Below, one piece after another: positions 47,701 to 61,464 of a stretch of 64,000 nucleotides of DNA. Source of the stretch: Nemania diffusa (taxonomy: Eukaryota; Ascomycota; Sordariomycetes; Xylariales; Xylariaceae). The DNA lies in NCBI GenBank assembly GCA_038501195.1, contig JBBPUQ010000006.1, positions 1,736,001-1,800,000 on the forward strand, given 5' to 3'. The notes below the pieces were generated by a model. It ran no database searches and was not told the DNA's origin. It was given only the letters and a program-made list of their open reading frames with translations. The translations under genes and the position numbers were made by a program. Every line of letters begins with the position of its first letter. The stretch's first letter is position 1.

Positions 47701-50400
47701 CCCACATGAACAGCCTGATTGGCTATCCGGTGACCTTTCAAAACTAGGAGAAGCACTCCGCAAAGGCCTATTGTCGGGACCGGTTGGTTGAAGCCACATT
47801 CTGAATAGTTAATAGATCCTTCCAGATTTTGAAATATAGTACATATTTAGAAATTAAACTTATAGTTAAACTGTTAAATAGCCAGCGAGCGTTAAGCAAG
47901 AAAATCATTTAAAAATAAGTTAACTTAGACCATTTTAGTTACTTCCTTAAAAACCCCTTTTATAAACATATCCAGGTAGGTAACCTACAGACAATCATGT
48001 AAGGTAAAAAATTTTGGGTTTAATGCCTAGGACTTAAGATTATGTCACGATGAACCATGCTGACCCTATGTATCGCGTCAACTCTACAACATCACAAGAC
48101 CCCGATAATTTTCCACGGGGCGGATTTTAAGGAAAACTTTGGTCAGCCGTAAAGATCAGCCCCCAGCTACCAATAAGTCATGGGATTAGCGCCCTACAAG
48201 ACAGCTGCGCCGATGCATGTAGATATAAGAGGAAGTAGGGTAGTCTAACTTCTGACGCAATTTTGGATATATTCACACCCCGTAATGTACAAGTATATCT
48301 ACGCTATGATAGCTCTTATGTCTAGGGTACTGACACAATCACAACTTATATCAAGTGTCTCTCGGTGTCCACTACGTTAGCTTCGGGGAGAGCGGGGGAC
48401 CAAATACCTGCTGAACCCCAAGGCTAGCCGCGCTACTTTAGAGATGCGTCGACATCAGAGCGGTGATTTGTTCGCCGCGACCCAACTATCTGCACTCGAG
48501 TCCTTTTCGAGAAATCGGCTGGTTTACGATACGTCGTTGCAACGAGTGGGAAAGCAAGGACGTCCCGGGCGGGGAGATCACGGCGCAATTCCATTTGCGT
48601 CGTTAGCCCCAAGGCGCCTGCGAGGACGAGAGTGGCATTGCCGCAACCGAGTTGGGTAGCGCAAGAGACTACGGGGCGCTAAGTCTGTATGACGATGGGG
48701 GCCGCAGGCCACCATTGCAACCGGACTCAAACCTTAACGCCACAGCAGCTTGGGTTGACGAGAGAGGAATAGCCAACCCCAAGGCTATGTCACAAGTTCA
48801 CAACGGCGTTCCCCCGGCAAGTACGGTATTTGGTGTAACCTTTCGATGCCAACCAAGTCAGTTTGGACTCTTAGAGGTCATCATGACCACGACCGAAGAG
48901 AGAGCAAAAATAGAAGAGGCAAATAGAGAGGCACCGGGATATTCGCCCACCTTATTTCATAGCCGCAGAGTGTGAGCTATTATCGGAACCAACGTCGATG
49001 GTTTGATAGGCTGCTAATTTGCCAGCGCAGTCTGCATTTGCCTTAACCTACATTAGCTGTTCATCTGTTGGTATCTCCGCTATGCCGGCAGATATCTAAT
49101 ATCACCGCGATTAGAGAGCAATCGAGTCTTAAGATTCTTGTTGGGCTGAAACTCTCGTTAGGAGACAACGAGCAATGAAGGTGAGAAAAGCCTTGTTAGC
49201 GTGACGTCTCTCACGATGTAGCCTTGAGAGTTGGTATTTAGCGCGGCTTACAATAGAAAAAGCAATGAGTAATTTGATTTCAGGTACTGTAAACACTCCT
49301 TCACCATGGGCACATATTAAAGTATTCAAGTTACAGCCATCATAATAATTGACCCCTAACATCTAGCTACTGAGTGCACCAAAAAAAGTAACTCGCCCAT
49401 TTTTGGTTCCTTAAGTCCACAACTCTATACGTACAGGGATAGCCGCGAGGCCAGCAAGTTGGCGGCTATAATCCCCCTAGTTAGATCCACGACAACAGGT
49501 CATTGCCTTGTCGTGTGAACCAACTCCAGACAGCTAAACCAGTAGGCTTGCTGCACGTTTCGTTAAATGCAGCTAACAGGTTAATCTATTAGCAAGGAGC
49601 CTGATGCTTGGGGGCTTAGGTTTTAGTTTATAACATAAATAGTATCATATAGGCCATTGAGTGACCTCAATTGTTCCCTGGAAGCTGGAAGGCCCAGAGC
49701 AAATAATCAAGGCAAGAACAATGACTTTCATCCAAGACGATTCCCTCTTGTCGAGCCAACTCTAGGTATGTACTCTCTACACACCGAGTACTGGCACATG
49801 CTAATCCATCATAATAGGGCAGCTGATACTTTTGCCAGAAATACAAGGCTAGGTTACACACCTGTTAGCGGATTTTCTCCCCCCAGAATCGGTAATTACT
49901 TCGAACGGCTATGTGGGAGGCAGGTCGTGTATCGCAATAATAGTGGATGGCGTGTTCCCTGTACAAACGCTGGCGACCCGTGCCTAGCGCCGTCAATGAC
50001 TCAGTTTCTGTGCCACGCTGCGTATACGATAGTAGCACGAGGCCAGGGACCCCTTCCAAAGCATCTACTACATATAAGGAATGCAGATGGTACTTAGATA
50101 GGCCGTCCGTACAGAAAGATAGGTAGGGCTAACAATAGCACCTCTTGCAGTAGTGCATGGAGGGTGGTGGATATGCCATATCTCGTGTGTGAATGCCCCC
50201 TCACTCGTATGCGTACGGACACATAACGATAGCGCTACTGTGTGGCAAGGAGTCTGGTGATCAATCCTCGAGGCGACGAGATAGGGCCACGATGCTGTCA
50301 TTGTGCACTCGTTTTCGGGTTGTTTGAGGCCACAAGAATCTTCATCGATGGCCGCAGTCTCCAGTGGTCTGAGCAGATCGCGATGCTTGTCAACTAATAA
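41704..50400. other. Gene desert, proximal part
   Basis: About 8.7 kb without a supportable gene. Bases 41700-43350 and 46200-48300 are AT-rich with broken frames and resemble decayed repeats. Bases 43500-45500 are mixed, with TATAG/TATGG and CT repeats and a T12 run at 44248-44259. Two islands with longer open frames, 48440-48975 and 49690-50097, lack ATG starts at sensible places and have no recognised motif. They may be relics. No tRNA, rRNA or intact mobile element was found. Confidence 0.45.
43678..43788. repeat. TATAG/TATGG/TATG and CTCTCACC simple repeats
   Basis: A stretch moving from TATAG units (43681-43698) to TATGG units (43700-43717) to GTAT units, then, after about 25 bases, CTCTC/ACCCTCTC units. 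It is interrupted but clearly low-complexity. Confidence 0.7.
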
Positions 50401-52690
50401 AATTTCTGTAGTGTAACGTGGGAAGAAAAAAAAAAACTTACGACAAAAAAGTCAAGGCGCGAGAAATACATGTTTCTCCCGGTTCCAGAAACCTCTGTTA
50501 GCCTCCTCGGCTGTGCTTGCATTGCAGGAATCGCCTGTTTCGCGACAACCAACAGTGAAATTTCAGGTAGTTGGTTACCTACCTGCAAAGTAAAGAAAAT
50601 GGTTGGGATATATTCGACTAATGACGTTCATCTTACCTACACCTACCACTTTTAGCCTAGGTATATAGATGCAACATTATCGTGACCGCAATTGCACCCA
50701 TACTAGGTTCAATGACAGATCTACCTACCTACCTAATCTTCAGTGATAATTTCATGCACTCGTGCATTGTGTTATGCGGTGATGTGTTGGTAGATTTGAA
50801 CTTACTACGAAAGGCCCGGAGCATAAAGTAGAACCTTCCTACCTACCTAGGTAGTTTACAATTTGTGTTCTAATATCCAGAGCCATGCCGTGTACCCACT
50901 TCAAACTTAATCACCAACAGGTGCAGGAGTCGGGTCTATGAAAACAATAATACAAGAACTGTACAGGATTAGTATATTTTGGTCCACGAGGTGCAACAAA
51001 CGCAACTTATTCATAGTATGGATTCATATTTGATTATTGACAACTACTACTATATTAGCAATACTATTGATGTTTTATTCCGAGCTCTTTTGGCAGCATA
51101 TTTCTGTTACCTTATTCTTGTGATAGGTAAGTAGGTAATTATGAGGTCATGTGAGTTCCACCGGTTCTCGAATCTCGCGAACCGTACGTCGTCTACGTAC
51201 CCCCCAGCGAGACCGGAAGGCTGTAGGTAAAGCAGCAGCTTTGATAGGTACAGTACATGTACGTCAGTTGAATCGAACTGAGCCTTGGGTTGCAGTGCAT
51301 GTTAGTCATGCCATTCTCCTATGGTCCAGGCTAGATGGTGCCTGGTTCCTGTCGTATCAATCAATCGGGATCCGTACCCACTCTAGAGTTTGGAGCCAAG
51401 CGCGGTTGCATTGAGTGAGGAGATGGATGCAAACTCTCTGATTTGTATTATACCATATCAAAACGGCCTGCGCCTACTCTGCCTACCGTCTATACTGCGC
51501 CTTACTGTATGTCAGACGGGTTCGCAGTGGAGAGGTGAAAGTTACCGTGGCATAATGCTTCCTTGTCGATGGCTACCTACCTCGCTTAACAGCGGTCGAC
51601 GAAATAAATACCTAGGTAGGACGGGGCCGCCGCTCGCTACGCTCCACGGCCTCTAGACCTGGAGGGGGGGGGGGGCTTGGGGATTAGATGCCTTCGGACT
51701 CGCATCTGCAAGGACCCGGGAGGATGAATCTTAACTATCCAACTCAATGCAAGAAGAATGAAGTTTCCTACGATGAAACACGCGATGCGCGCTTTTATTT
51801 TTGTTTTTACTTTTGTCTTGCGCCGGTTTCTCTCGTCTCACTAGCACGCTTGGGTGGGATGCGGGAATGTAGATGGAACGATGCATAGTGGACCAGAGAA
51901 TCGCCTACGGTGGATAGGATCTGCGGTGGGAAAGGAACGGATATGTACGGGCACGGGAAGAGCCTAATGAGGTCAACGGATGCATACGTCCATGCGTGAC
52001 ACCGAGATCTTGGACGGCAACAGCCGGCAACGAGAATGGGGGCCACGCGGTAAAGTCAGAGAGCCAGCAATCGGCTCGGCGTCAGCGGCATGATGCAGAA
52101 GCAGCGCGGGTGGGTTAGGAGTATTGCTGTTGATAGATACCCTAGGGAGGCTGTGTATGGGCTATGGGCTATGGGGGGGGTGTGTATTAGTGTGTTGCTT
52201 GTAGTGTAAAACGGGTGCATGTGCCGCTCTCTCTATGTGTGTGCAAGTGTGTAAGTGTGCCGAACTCGGTATCATAAAATAGTCCGTACCAATCTTGGCT
52301 TGTATGTACAATTATGTATAAGTGTATAAGTATAATGTATGTATGTAATGTGGTTGGTTCGATGGGGTTGTCGAGTTGGCCTCCCGTCCCTACCAGGGCG
52401 GACTTGCGCGGACTTGCGCTACGATGAGACAACGCTGTGTGCGTTTGGTTTATGCTGGCATGAAATGTAGCCGTTTGCTCGTCTTTTTTTAGTGGCCGGT
52501 CGTTCGGCGATAGTGTTGTTTGTGGAATGGCCCGCATGGTAACGGGTTTGTGGATGTCTCAGGGGGCCACAAATGATCAGCTCAAAAAAGGAGGCACCAT
52601 TACACTACACATGTCAGACATGGATCCTAGACGATGATTGATTGCCCTTGGCATGCATCCCGAGCTGTTTGTGATAGCTAAGTCATGAGG

Positions 52691-53000
52691 GACAGGCAGA
52701 CAGAACAGAACAGAACAGAAAGACAGACAGACAGACCGGCCAAACCAGCGACGAAGTAGGGCATGAGATGGGCTAGGATGGGCCGGCGGATAGGTGGATG
52801 GGGATGGATGGACGGACGGACGGAGCGCACGTATGGGATGTCTGTATGTATGTATGTATGGGACGTATAGGCGGTAGAGTCTGGATGGGGTAGATAGGTG
52901 ATGGGTGATGGGTGATGGATGAGTGACGGGCAACGGGCGACGAGCGACGAGCGACGAGCGATGCAAAGCGATGCGATGCGATGCGATGAGGGAATCTTCT
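52691..53000. repeat. Cluster of micro- and minisatellites
   Basis: Within 300 bases are ACAG/GAACA units (52691-52738), GGAT/GGAC units (52793-52825), GTAT units (52841-52861), GGTGAT units (about 52897-52920), GCGACGA units (about 52934-52962) and GCGAT units (about 52965-52990). The units grade into each other, suggesting slippage from related sequence. Confidence 0.8.
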
Positions 53001-56000
53001 TGCGACGGATGATGTGTATGTATGTACAACTAGGTACCTACCATCTATGCGTATGCGTACTGTAACTATGTACAGTAGACTGAGCATCGCCCCGGGTCAG
53101 CATCGCCCAGCGCACGCGCATGGCGTTGCGGTGCGGGCTGAGACTCTGGGAAAGGGATTTCGAGATAGCGTCACGGATATGCAAGGTCTTGCTGCATCTG
53201 GGTCACACAGAGCGCGCAGTTACTTTCCCGGCATTATGGGTAGGGATAAGCGACCAAATGATGGTGGGATGAGGAGGGGTTCAAAGGGGTGTGTGATGAT
53301 GCAAAGTTACCTACAGTGCCTCTTCAATGGTCTGCTTGATTCTTGATACGAGGTCTACCTTACCTACCTACCTATTCTCCTACCGCACCTATTGCTGACA
53401 TGCTGCTACACATCTACTCAGCTCGTGGAATGGAACACACGGGCGGGTAGATCTACCTGGGTAAACCGATAGAGAAACCAACTCAGCATCGACCGGCAGG
53501 CAGGGCTCTGTTGTCCGCTGCTTGTTATGCATACTTATGTGTAGTATACAGAGTACGTGCATGTCTATGTACAGACTAATTAGCTAACTAATGTGGAAAA
53601 GGGCCATATATTTAGCCTAGCACTGCTAGATATGTTAGGTACAATAGGTAGTATGTATGTTGTTGTTGTTGTCTACATACATGCGTGCGTGCAGGAAAGA
53701 CGAGCGAATTCTAAGAAGCATGAGAACTGCAGTAGTAAGTACAGCATTGAGCATTGTCGTATGACACTCATTGACTGCCAAGGTGTGAGGTGTTAGTATA
53801 GGTGGCTTGGTATATCAGAGCAAAGGACTTTTGACTCATTACCTGCATTTAGAGTGATATATGTAATTGAGAGTGGGATTGGGCTTGGGCTTGTGCTTGG
53901 GTATCGAGATTACATATTGTGCGATACCTACCTACCTCTTCTATGCAGCACCTCAAGCAAAGAAAGAGGGAGGTTGTTGCAGAGAGGTGCGGTATTTCTG
54001 CTGTCACCATGATTGATTGATTGATGTAAGTGTCTATTTTGGTAACGGCAGGATGACACATGTAATGATTTACCGAGGGGACGAATGAATGTGTAAGCAA
54101 GCATAACGTGCTATATGCGCATGTGTGTATGAATGTATAAATGTACATATGTACATACCTACTAGAAGAACCACCATGTTTTTTTCCTTCCTTCCTTCTT
54201 AAGTAGATGGATCACCGTCAGCCAGCCTACCAACCGGGCCGCAAAGAGGCTTGTCATGTGCACCCGAGCGCGGGCGACCCTGGAGACTTCGGTAGCTGAG
54301 CTGCGAAGGATGGCAAATGGGAATGCCACACGCAGCAAATGATATCGGTTGCCGCAAAGTCCTGCTTCGGTCTAACCGCATTCGAACCAGACGAGCATTT
54401 GGTTGGGACCCAATCATAAGCCCCAATCTACCTTCACGTTACCAGCCAAGCGGGATATGCAGTAGACCTGGCGCAAGCAAGCGTCTGTGGCTTTTTTTGG
54501 TCTGGTCTTGGCTTTATCTTCGTTCAAGCACTGGTGGTGCTACTGGCGGTGGTGCATTTTTACTGCCTACGCATATGTATTCGTTCACCTACTTCCTACA
54601 CACTTACTTACATGCATACCTACCTACTTACATCCCAGAATCTGCACGCCGCGACTTGCCCTGTCGCAGTGCATACCAACCCATGCCCATACCGAGGAAC
54701 TTTTGGAGCATTGATTGAACCCTTCGCAAGAAAGTGTCGCGTCCCTGCCTGTCAGCGGCACACGTCTCGTCAGGGAATAGCGCCGGGCACGGAACGGCAT
54801 GCATTGGCGCTTGCTTCGATGTGCGTGAGTGAGTGTGCCTGCGAATCGAATGAGCACTTACTTACATACTATCTACCTATCTACCTGACCTGCAAGGTAT
54901 GGGTAGTAGATAGATATGGATGGGATGGCACGCTTTGCGCCGTCTGGGGAAACAGTCTGGTCAGCGAATACAACTACCTACATTGCTTCCCCACGGCTGC
55001 AACCCTGGTCCCAAAACCTGTTTGACGAAGGGACTCGACATATGCGTAAGTCTTGCATGTTAGAGCAAGATGCTATCTTCCATAAGCGACCCAATACCGA
55101 GTTGGCAGGAGTTAAGCAGGTATGATAAGATTAGAGAGATTGGATGTATTACTGTATTAAGTATCGCAGTGTGCCCAAGCGCGTAGGACTCCTCAGCTCT
55201 CGTACTTATTCATTCATCAGATTCATCGCCTAAGCAATGGATCCTATTATTATGCTGTCGAAGAACTCGGCGGTTTTGGACGAGATACGAGTGAGTGTGC
55301 GCTGGTGCTCTTCCGTATCCGTCAGCCGGTATGTCTATACTACCTGGTACTGTATTTGTCCCGCGCGAATGGATCCCCTAAGGATCCCCTGTTCCAGCTC
55401 GCTGCAAGTCCAACACTTGTTGCACCTCTAGTTCATGCATCGACGTTCGTTTTGGTTCATTCTCCGGTCTATTTTCCCGTTCATTCTTTGCCTTCACTCA
55501 GAATCCATCCTTCTTCAAGGTTTCCCCTGTCCACCGTGTTTGACAACCTCATGCTAGGGGCTCCGTGATGTTCCGAACCTCGGTGTGTGAATGACTTACA
55601 TATATCCTAACTGCTCGCCAACTCCAGGATTTGGACTGCGAGAAGGGATTCGGAACCTTGCAGAGCCCGTGCCGCCCGAGCTGTGGTCTGGAATATCTCC
55701 GTACACTTGAGTGACGTGATAGGTGATCTTGTTGCTTATCTGTTTCGATATGCTGTTGGGCTGACTAATTTATACAAGTCTGTTGTTCACCGTGCCGCAC
55801 TAATTTAAAGCAGCATGTATGTGTGATCAAGAGGTTCTACTAAGGGCGGGCTGCTGGATTCCGATCGCTAGAAAAACCCGCAATGCAGTTGGTTCGCACG
55901 ATTAACCCTGGAGAAAAGCTGCACTGCTGTTATGGTGTAAGCATACCGTAAGTATCCCAGGCTTGTGCTTCCCGCTCATGTTCCCGCTAAATAAGACCGG

Positions 56001-59000
56001 GGTCTATAAAATACCAACCCGAGTGTGGTAGCGAATCTAGTATCCCGTGTTCAGGGTAGCACTTGTTTACAGTACAGTCCTAGATAGAAGTGAATGAACC
56101 GAGACTGCCGCCATATCCCGATAAGGCATGTATCGACATGTGTACATTATCTCAGATGTCTTAAACCCCAGGTACACGACACTAGTAAGTGCTACGTAAG
56201 TGCTCTGTATTACACGGACGTTATCCGTCACCGTGGCAAAAAGCGAAGCCTCGATTTTAGATAGCTTGTTGGTTTTCTACTTTGATGCATAGACGGTAAT
56301 TTTCGCCGTAACTGTAAGAGGTAAGATGTACCTAATGGTAATTTCCCGGCGTGAGGCCGCTAGCTTCGTTGCGTCATGGAAACATGGGATATTCAAACTC
56401 AGCCTTGAAATTGGCTCTCTGGTTTGATATTCCCGTTTTTGGGTACCTACATATATATAGCTGCTTGCCATTAGGTCCGATGTACATAGGGCTTGCATAT
56501 AATTTACAAGTGTTATAACTCCTCACAAAGTTAGAAGATCGCATAATTACTTGGAAAGGTAGCCAAGTGGTAGACCTCTGGCCCTTATCTAGATAACCTC
56601 GAACTGACCACAAAAAAAAGAATCATTAATCAAACGCCGCGGGTAGTACAAGTTTCTTCCGTTTGTATCCCATCCTAGCCGTGATACCTGGTAACAAAAT
56701 GATTCAATCCGCCATAGCTGAGTGGCGTCCTTTGTGACCTGGCACCAACATCGCAGAACGGACCTCACCCCATCTTCCTGCAGACTTATGACAAGGCCTT
56801 GCTAACCGAGCGAATACCTCATCAAGTTATGGTGGATCGTCATCAATGTTACCACGTCCTTGCTCTGGGCACACTCATCCTGAGGCTAAGACAAACATCA
56901 GACGGATATTCATAGAAAAACAGACGCCCTCAGCTCGTCTATATGGGGTCAATATTCTCGACATGGGAGAATATATGTCTGGTTTGCTCTATCCGTGTCA
57001 CTGGCTTGTCGTCTACCTATCCATTTTTTTTATTTGAGCGCAGACTCCGAGGTCTGGGTGCTCGAATCTGGCTCCTCGGCTCCCCGACCCGAAGGGCTTA
57101 TAGCATACATATACAACTGACAAGTACAGCGCTCTACATGGATTTCCGATCACCAATGATGAAAGGAACCTATGTAGGCGAGCCTCTCTGGTCACATTTA
57201 GCCAGTGCGCAAGCAAAGAGTCACAGCGTTCGGGATACGCTTCTGCAGCCTTGATCAGAGTTTCGGGCCACCCCGTGCGAGCCACCAGGTTGGGATCTAT
57301 CCGCCCGCCCTCCCTTGCTTGCCGCATTCCCTGTTGCCTCTAAAGAGGCCCGCTAGTGCGGAAAGGCGTTTAGAGCTCTCGGCGCCTACTCCTTTGGACG
57401 CATTAGGAAGATTGCGCAGGAGTGGGCAGGGTCAAGGGACCCAGGCGACCGTCCAGGTCAAAGCAAACTCACCGCACCGGGCAATCCACTAACTAACATG
57501 ACTGTCAAGCAATCCAGTCAAAGCGGCGGTGTGGTGTGGCCACATACATTACACGTGTATGCGTACTGTAAGTCTAATGTAAGTACGCATATGTACAGAC
57601 ATAGTGCTAGGCATGAGGAGAGGGAACCAGCAGACATGGACCGTTGTCGAGTGCGCCCACTACTTATCTATCTAACATCTCACATTATGTAGGTAGATAT
57701 CTCGTACTAGCAAGCAGTCACGGTCAGCTCACAGGCACACGCGCGCATTATACACTGTAACCGCACACTAGGTATTATACATAGGTATATACATACATAC
57801 ATATTCTGTATGTGTACATATGTTCTATCGAGCTTCGAGACCCGCGACCCCGGTTGCGAGGGAAGCGAAGCAGCGTGTGGCTTGAAGGGGCGAGGAAAAA
57901 GCAAGTCGAGAGCCAGAGCCCCGGGACGATCCACTTCTCATGTCATTTGTTCATTTGTAAAAGCACAGAACCAAAAAGGGCAGACCCGTTGCAGTCTGTG
58001 TTGCGTGCATCGGGCTACTAACCTCAGGTAGGTAGGTCGTGCGATGAAGCCCCAGTTGGCGCCCAGTGGTGTCCAGGGGCTCGGGGGAACAACACGGTGA
58101 TCATCGACTAATTAACATGTATTTCAAGGGTCTAAGTGGGCTACCGCGTGATGTTTTCATATGCCTGCCGGTCCGGCATTGCATCTTGAGTGAGCATCTA
58201 AGACTATTACTACACTACGCTACGCAGTACAGCACCTATCCCAGGTGAATAAGTCACTTGACCGACTAAAAAAAAAAACCACGTTAAAAACACACGCATA
58301 GGTGACCTGTTTGACTAGGGACCTCATATCCACCCCCATAAGCTCCGAAACTTGGGTGTCTTTTTTTCGCCATGGATTATTACGGGCACCCGGGCCATAG
58401 TAACTGCTAAGTAATTACTAGGTCAAGGGTCCATGAGCATTAAGGCCACTTGTCTTGTTCGGCCGCCCTGTTCCCGGCGCTGCCCCGTCAAGACTTACTG
58501 TGTTAGCACCAGGAATAGGGCAGCAGAAGCTACGGAAACAATAAGCGGACATACCTGGGAAACACTTACCTGCTACTGTACAAGTTACAGGTATGTAAGT
58601 GCATACTCTGTAAGTGTAGGGCCTTTATGGACCAGTGCCGTTCGATCAAACAAAACGCAACGAGGCAATGACGACAAACTAAGACATCGTCTCTCACAAT
58701 CATTCCATTCATCTCAACTCCGTCTCGACGGCCCCATTACCACGTTTCACGGTGTAAGACGCCGTCAATGGTTTTTAAGTCAAACTTCCTAATCTATGCT
58801 GTAAACCCTCACACAAACTACATCATCTACACCTAATGCCTAATCGCCGTTTGATTGCAGATCGACGGGCGAAAACAGCCTGGCCTGGGTATCTATCTAT
58901 ATGTAAATTGTTGGACAATACCTATTTACTAACTTCTGTGAGTAGACACCATGAACTGTGGTCTACTAAATGCGCAAAGCATTGGCGAATAGATTCCTTG

Positions 59001-61443
59001 AAGCTTCTGAATATGAGGCAAAAAAAGATAATAATAAAAAAACGAACAAAAAACATTTTGACGCTGGTTTGTCTCCTTTCTACCTACGTGACAATTTACA
59101 ACTGGCACACTTGTCTTTCTCCCGCTCTCTTCACAGGGTCCATCGGAAAGATAGAAAGACGAGCGAGCACCGTTACCGCCCGACTCATGGGGTACAACAG
59201 GTAGGTAGATATGGGGGATCGCCTAGTGTGCATCGAACCACATATAAGCAGGTATAAAAGTGCGGACACGAGGCTTTACGAACCCCCCTCAATCAATGCA
59301 CCGCAGAACCGCGTAACAAGGCCCTAATGCAGGCCGGCTCTGTTAGCTTGCTGGAAAAAAAAACCCCCTTCGGTTCTGTCAAAGAGAAGGTTCTAAAAAA
59401 TGCCTGTTTGTCGTACCGGGCTAGAGGAACAAGCCGTGACACTTCCATCATCCAGGTACACTGGGAAATACAATCCTTGAATGATACGTCACCGTTTCCA
59501 GCATCTGTCCCTACATAAAAGACGGCGCTCGTGTGGTATACCCAGGGAGGTGTCCCTCGATCTAGTTAATTGATCGATTGATTGATTGACTAATTGATAA
59601 GGTTTAACGTCGTCGATTTAATAACGTAGCGCAAGGCCTCTAAACCCTCGAACGAAACCTACAGCATACACACATACAGGCGATGCGCACAGCAGACCAA
59701 CATTGGTAGGTAGGTTAGGTAGGTAGGTAAGGTACGCATAGGTAGTTGAAGGAATGAACGGGGAAACCCGAAATTGGCAAAGCCGTCCCCCACAACACGC
59801 CTGGATTTATATGCAGGGGCTTATGCTATTTTCCCTGAGCTAAATAGCTACTTAGTAGGTACGATGTATAAAAGAAAGGCCTACCTATATATAGTGCTAG
59901 CTTAATTACCTAAGTAGGCTATCAATGTCGAGGACACGTTTACATACAACTTAGATGTCCGCCTCACTCGCCTGTTGCACATGCTCTGGGTACCTACCTC
60001 GCATGTGGAGGGACAGGATCGTGGATATACGTAACGGGGGCTAGCGGGCCTAGAATCATCCCAAGCCTCAGTTCTGCGGCCAATCCTGCGACCCTTCCCA
60101 GCCAGACGGTTTGTCCGCGATTAGGCGCGACCAAGTACAGAGACTTGGCTTGTTTAGAACGATGCCTGCACCACACTGCGCTACAGAGATCCTTGGGAAA
60201 TTCCCCATTCGGCGCATTAGGTGCAAGCCCCCTATTCGCCGTCCCACACCATCTCCATCCCCACCTTTCTGCCACCCAATCTCTTAACTGCATCTTCTTC
60301 TACCTACTTACTGCCTACCCTCCCGTACCTAGGTACTGTACGCATACATCATCGTCGCATCTACATAGTACCTGGTCTCCATCACGCGCATGATGACACT
60401 CTCGAGGCAGGGGTGAAAGTTCCGAAAAGAAAACACTTATACTAATTCTGCTAGTGTAGTGCACTCGTATAATTAATCACTCCAGTTAATCTAGATAGAT
60501 GGGCATTGTCTATCTGCATATGACGTGCCGCTATGTCTTGGCTGGCTAGGTGGGTAAGATGGATGGGTGTGTGTGCTTTGGACCATGCTCTGTCTGACCT
60601 TCTGACCCTCGAAACAATTGAGAAAAGACGAAAAAGCCTGGCTTTGGTAGCCGACTATCTACCCACCTGCCCATGTTGCTGTAGATACAAAGATCGGTAC
60701 GTCGCAAACCCGTCTATTCGTCTGTTACCTATTATCTAGCCATGGTGCAACTGTGTTCTGTTTGACTGGCGTGACGAGACAAACGAGTCGGTTTCCTCCG
60801 GTTCGTCTGTCCATGCTCACCCACCACTTACTATGCTTCCTTCTATGCAACTAGTCGACGCCTTCAAGCTTGAAGCCACCAAACATATAGCCGGTTTGAG
60901 CGAACCGCTTGATCCATCAACTAATAGCAGCCAATCAACACCTTTACCAGCATCTCGGGCAGAGCAACCTTCTACCATCTAAGACTAGGGCACCCACGCC
61001 CCTCCTCCTGCTCACCCCTCCCCCTTCGGTTGGCAGCGAAGAACAATCAAAAAAAGAAAATACTAGTCTAGGGACAAAAAAAAAATAAAAAAAAAATAAT
61101 GAAATAGCTGGGGCGTAGGTCACTAACCCAAGATGTCCTGATCGATGAATTACTCGATTAGTGGCGGCCCAAATCTAACCCAGGAATACCCAGCAAATAT
61201 CTAGCGTCAAGCCAAGCCGGCTAGGTTTGTCCACCACGCGCAGTAATCAACCACCAGCTGAGGAGGGCCCTCCTCGCCGCATGCAACTCACCGTCTCAGA
61301 TTCTCTCAGCTCTCCCGACGCAGTCTAGAAGCATTGATACTTGCTCGTGAGAGGCCACTTACACCATCTGTATCCGGGGTATTTCTCTCATGCGCCTATC
61401 AACGAAGCAGCGTATTTTCTCGACAATACCAAGTACCGAACCC

Positions 61444-61464
61444 TCGGGCTCGGGCTCGGGCTCG
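61444..61464. repeat. GGGCTC hexamer repeat
   Basis: Three to four tandem GGGCTC units in otherwise non-repetitive DNA about 2.2 kb upstream of the regulator-like gene. Short G runs at regular spacing make it a possible G-quadruplex. Confidence 0.7.

Noticed and set aside
55080..55130. Weak resemblance to the 3' part of 5S rRNA (GTTGGCAGGAGTTAAGC)
   Set aside because: The rest of a 120-base 5S structure is missing on both sides.
56550..56625. tRNA-like stretch (AGCCAAGTGGTAGA resembling a D-arm)
   Set aside because: No acceptor stem pairs and no proper B box (GGTTCGANTCC); the downstream TCGAACT is only a partial match.
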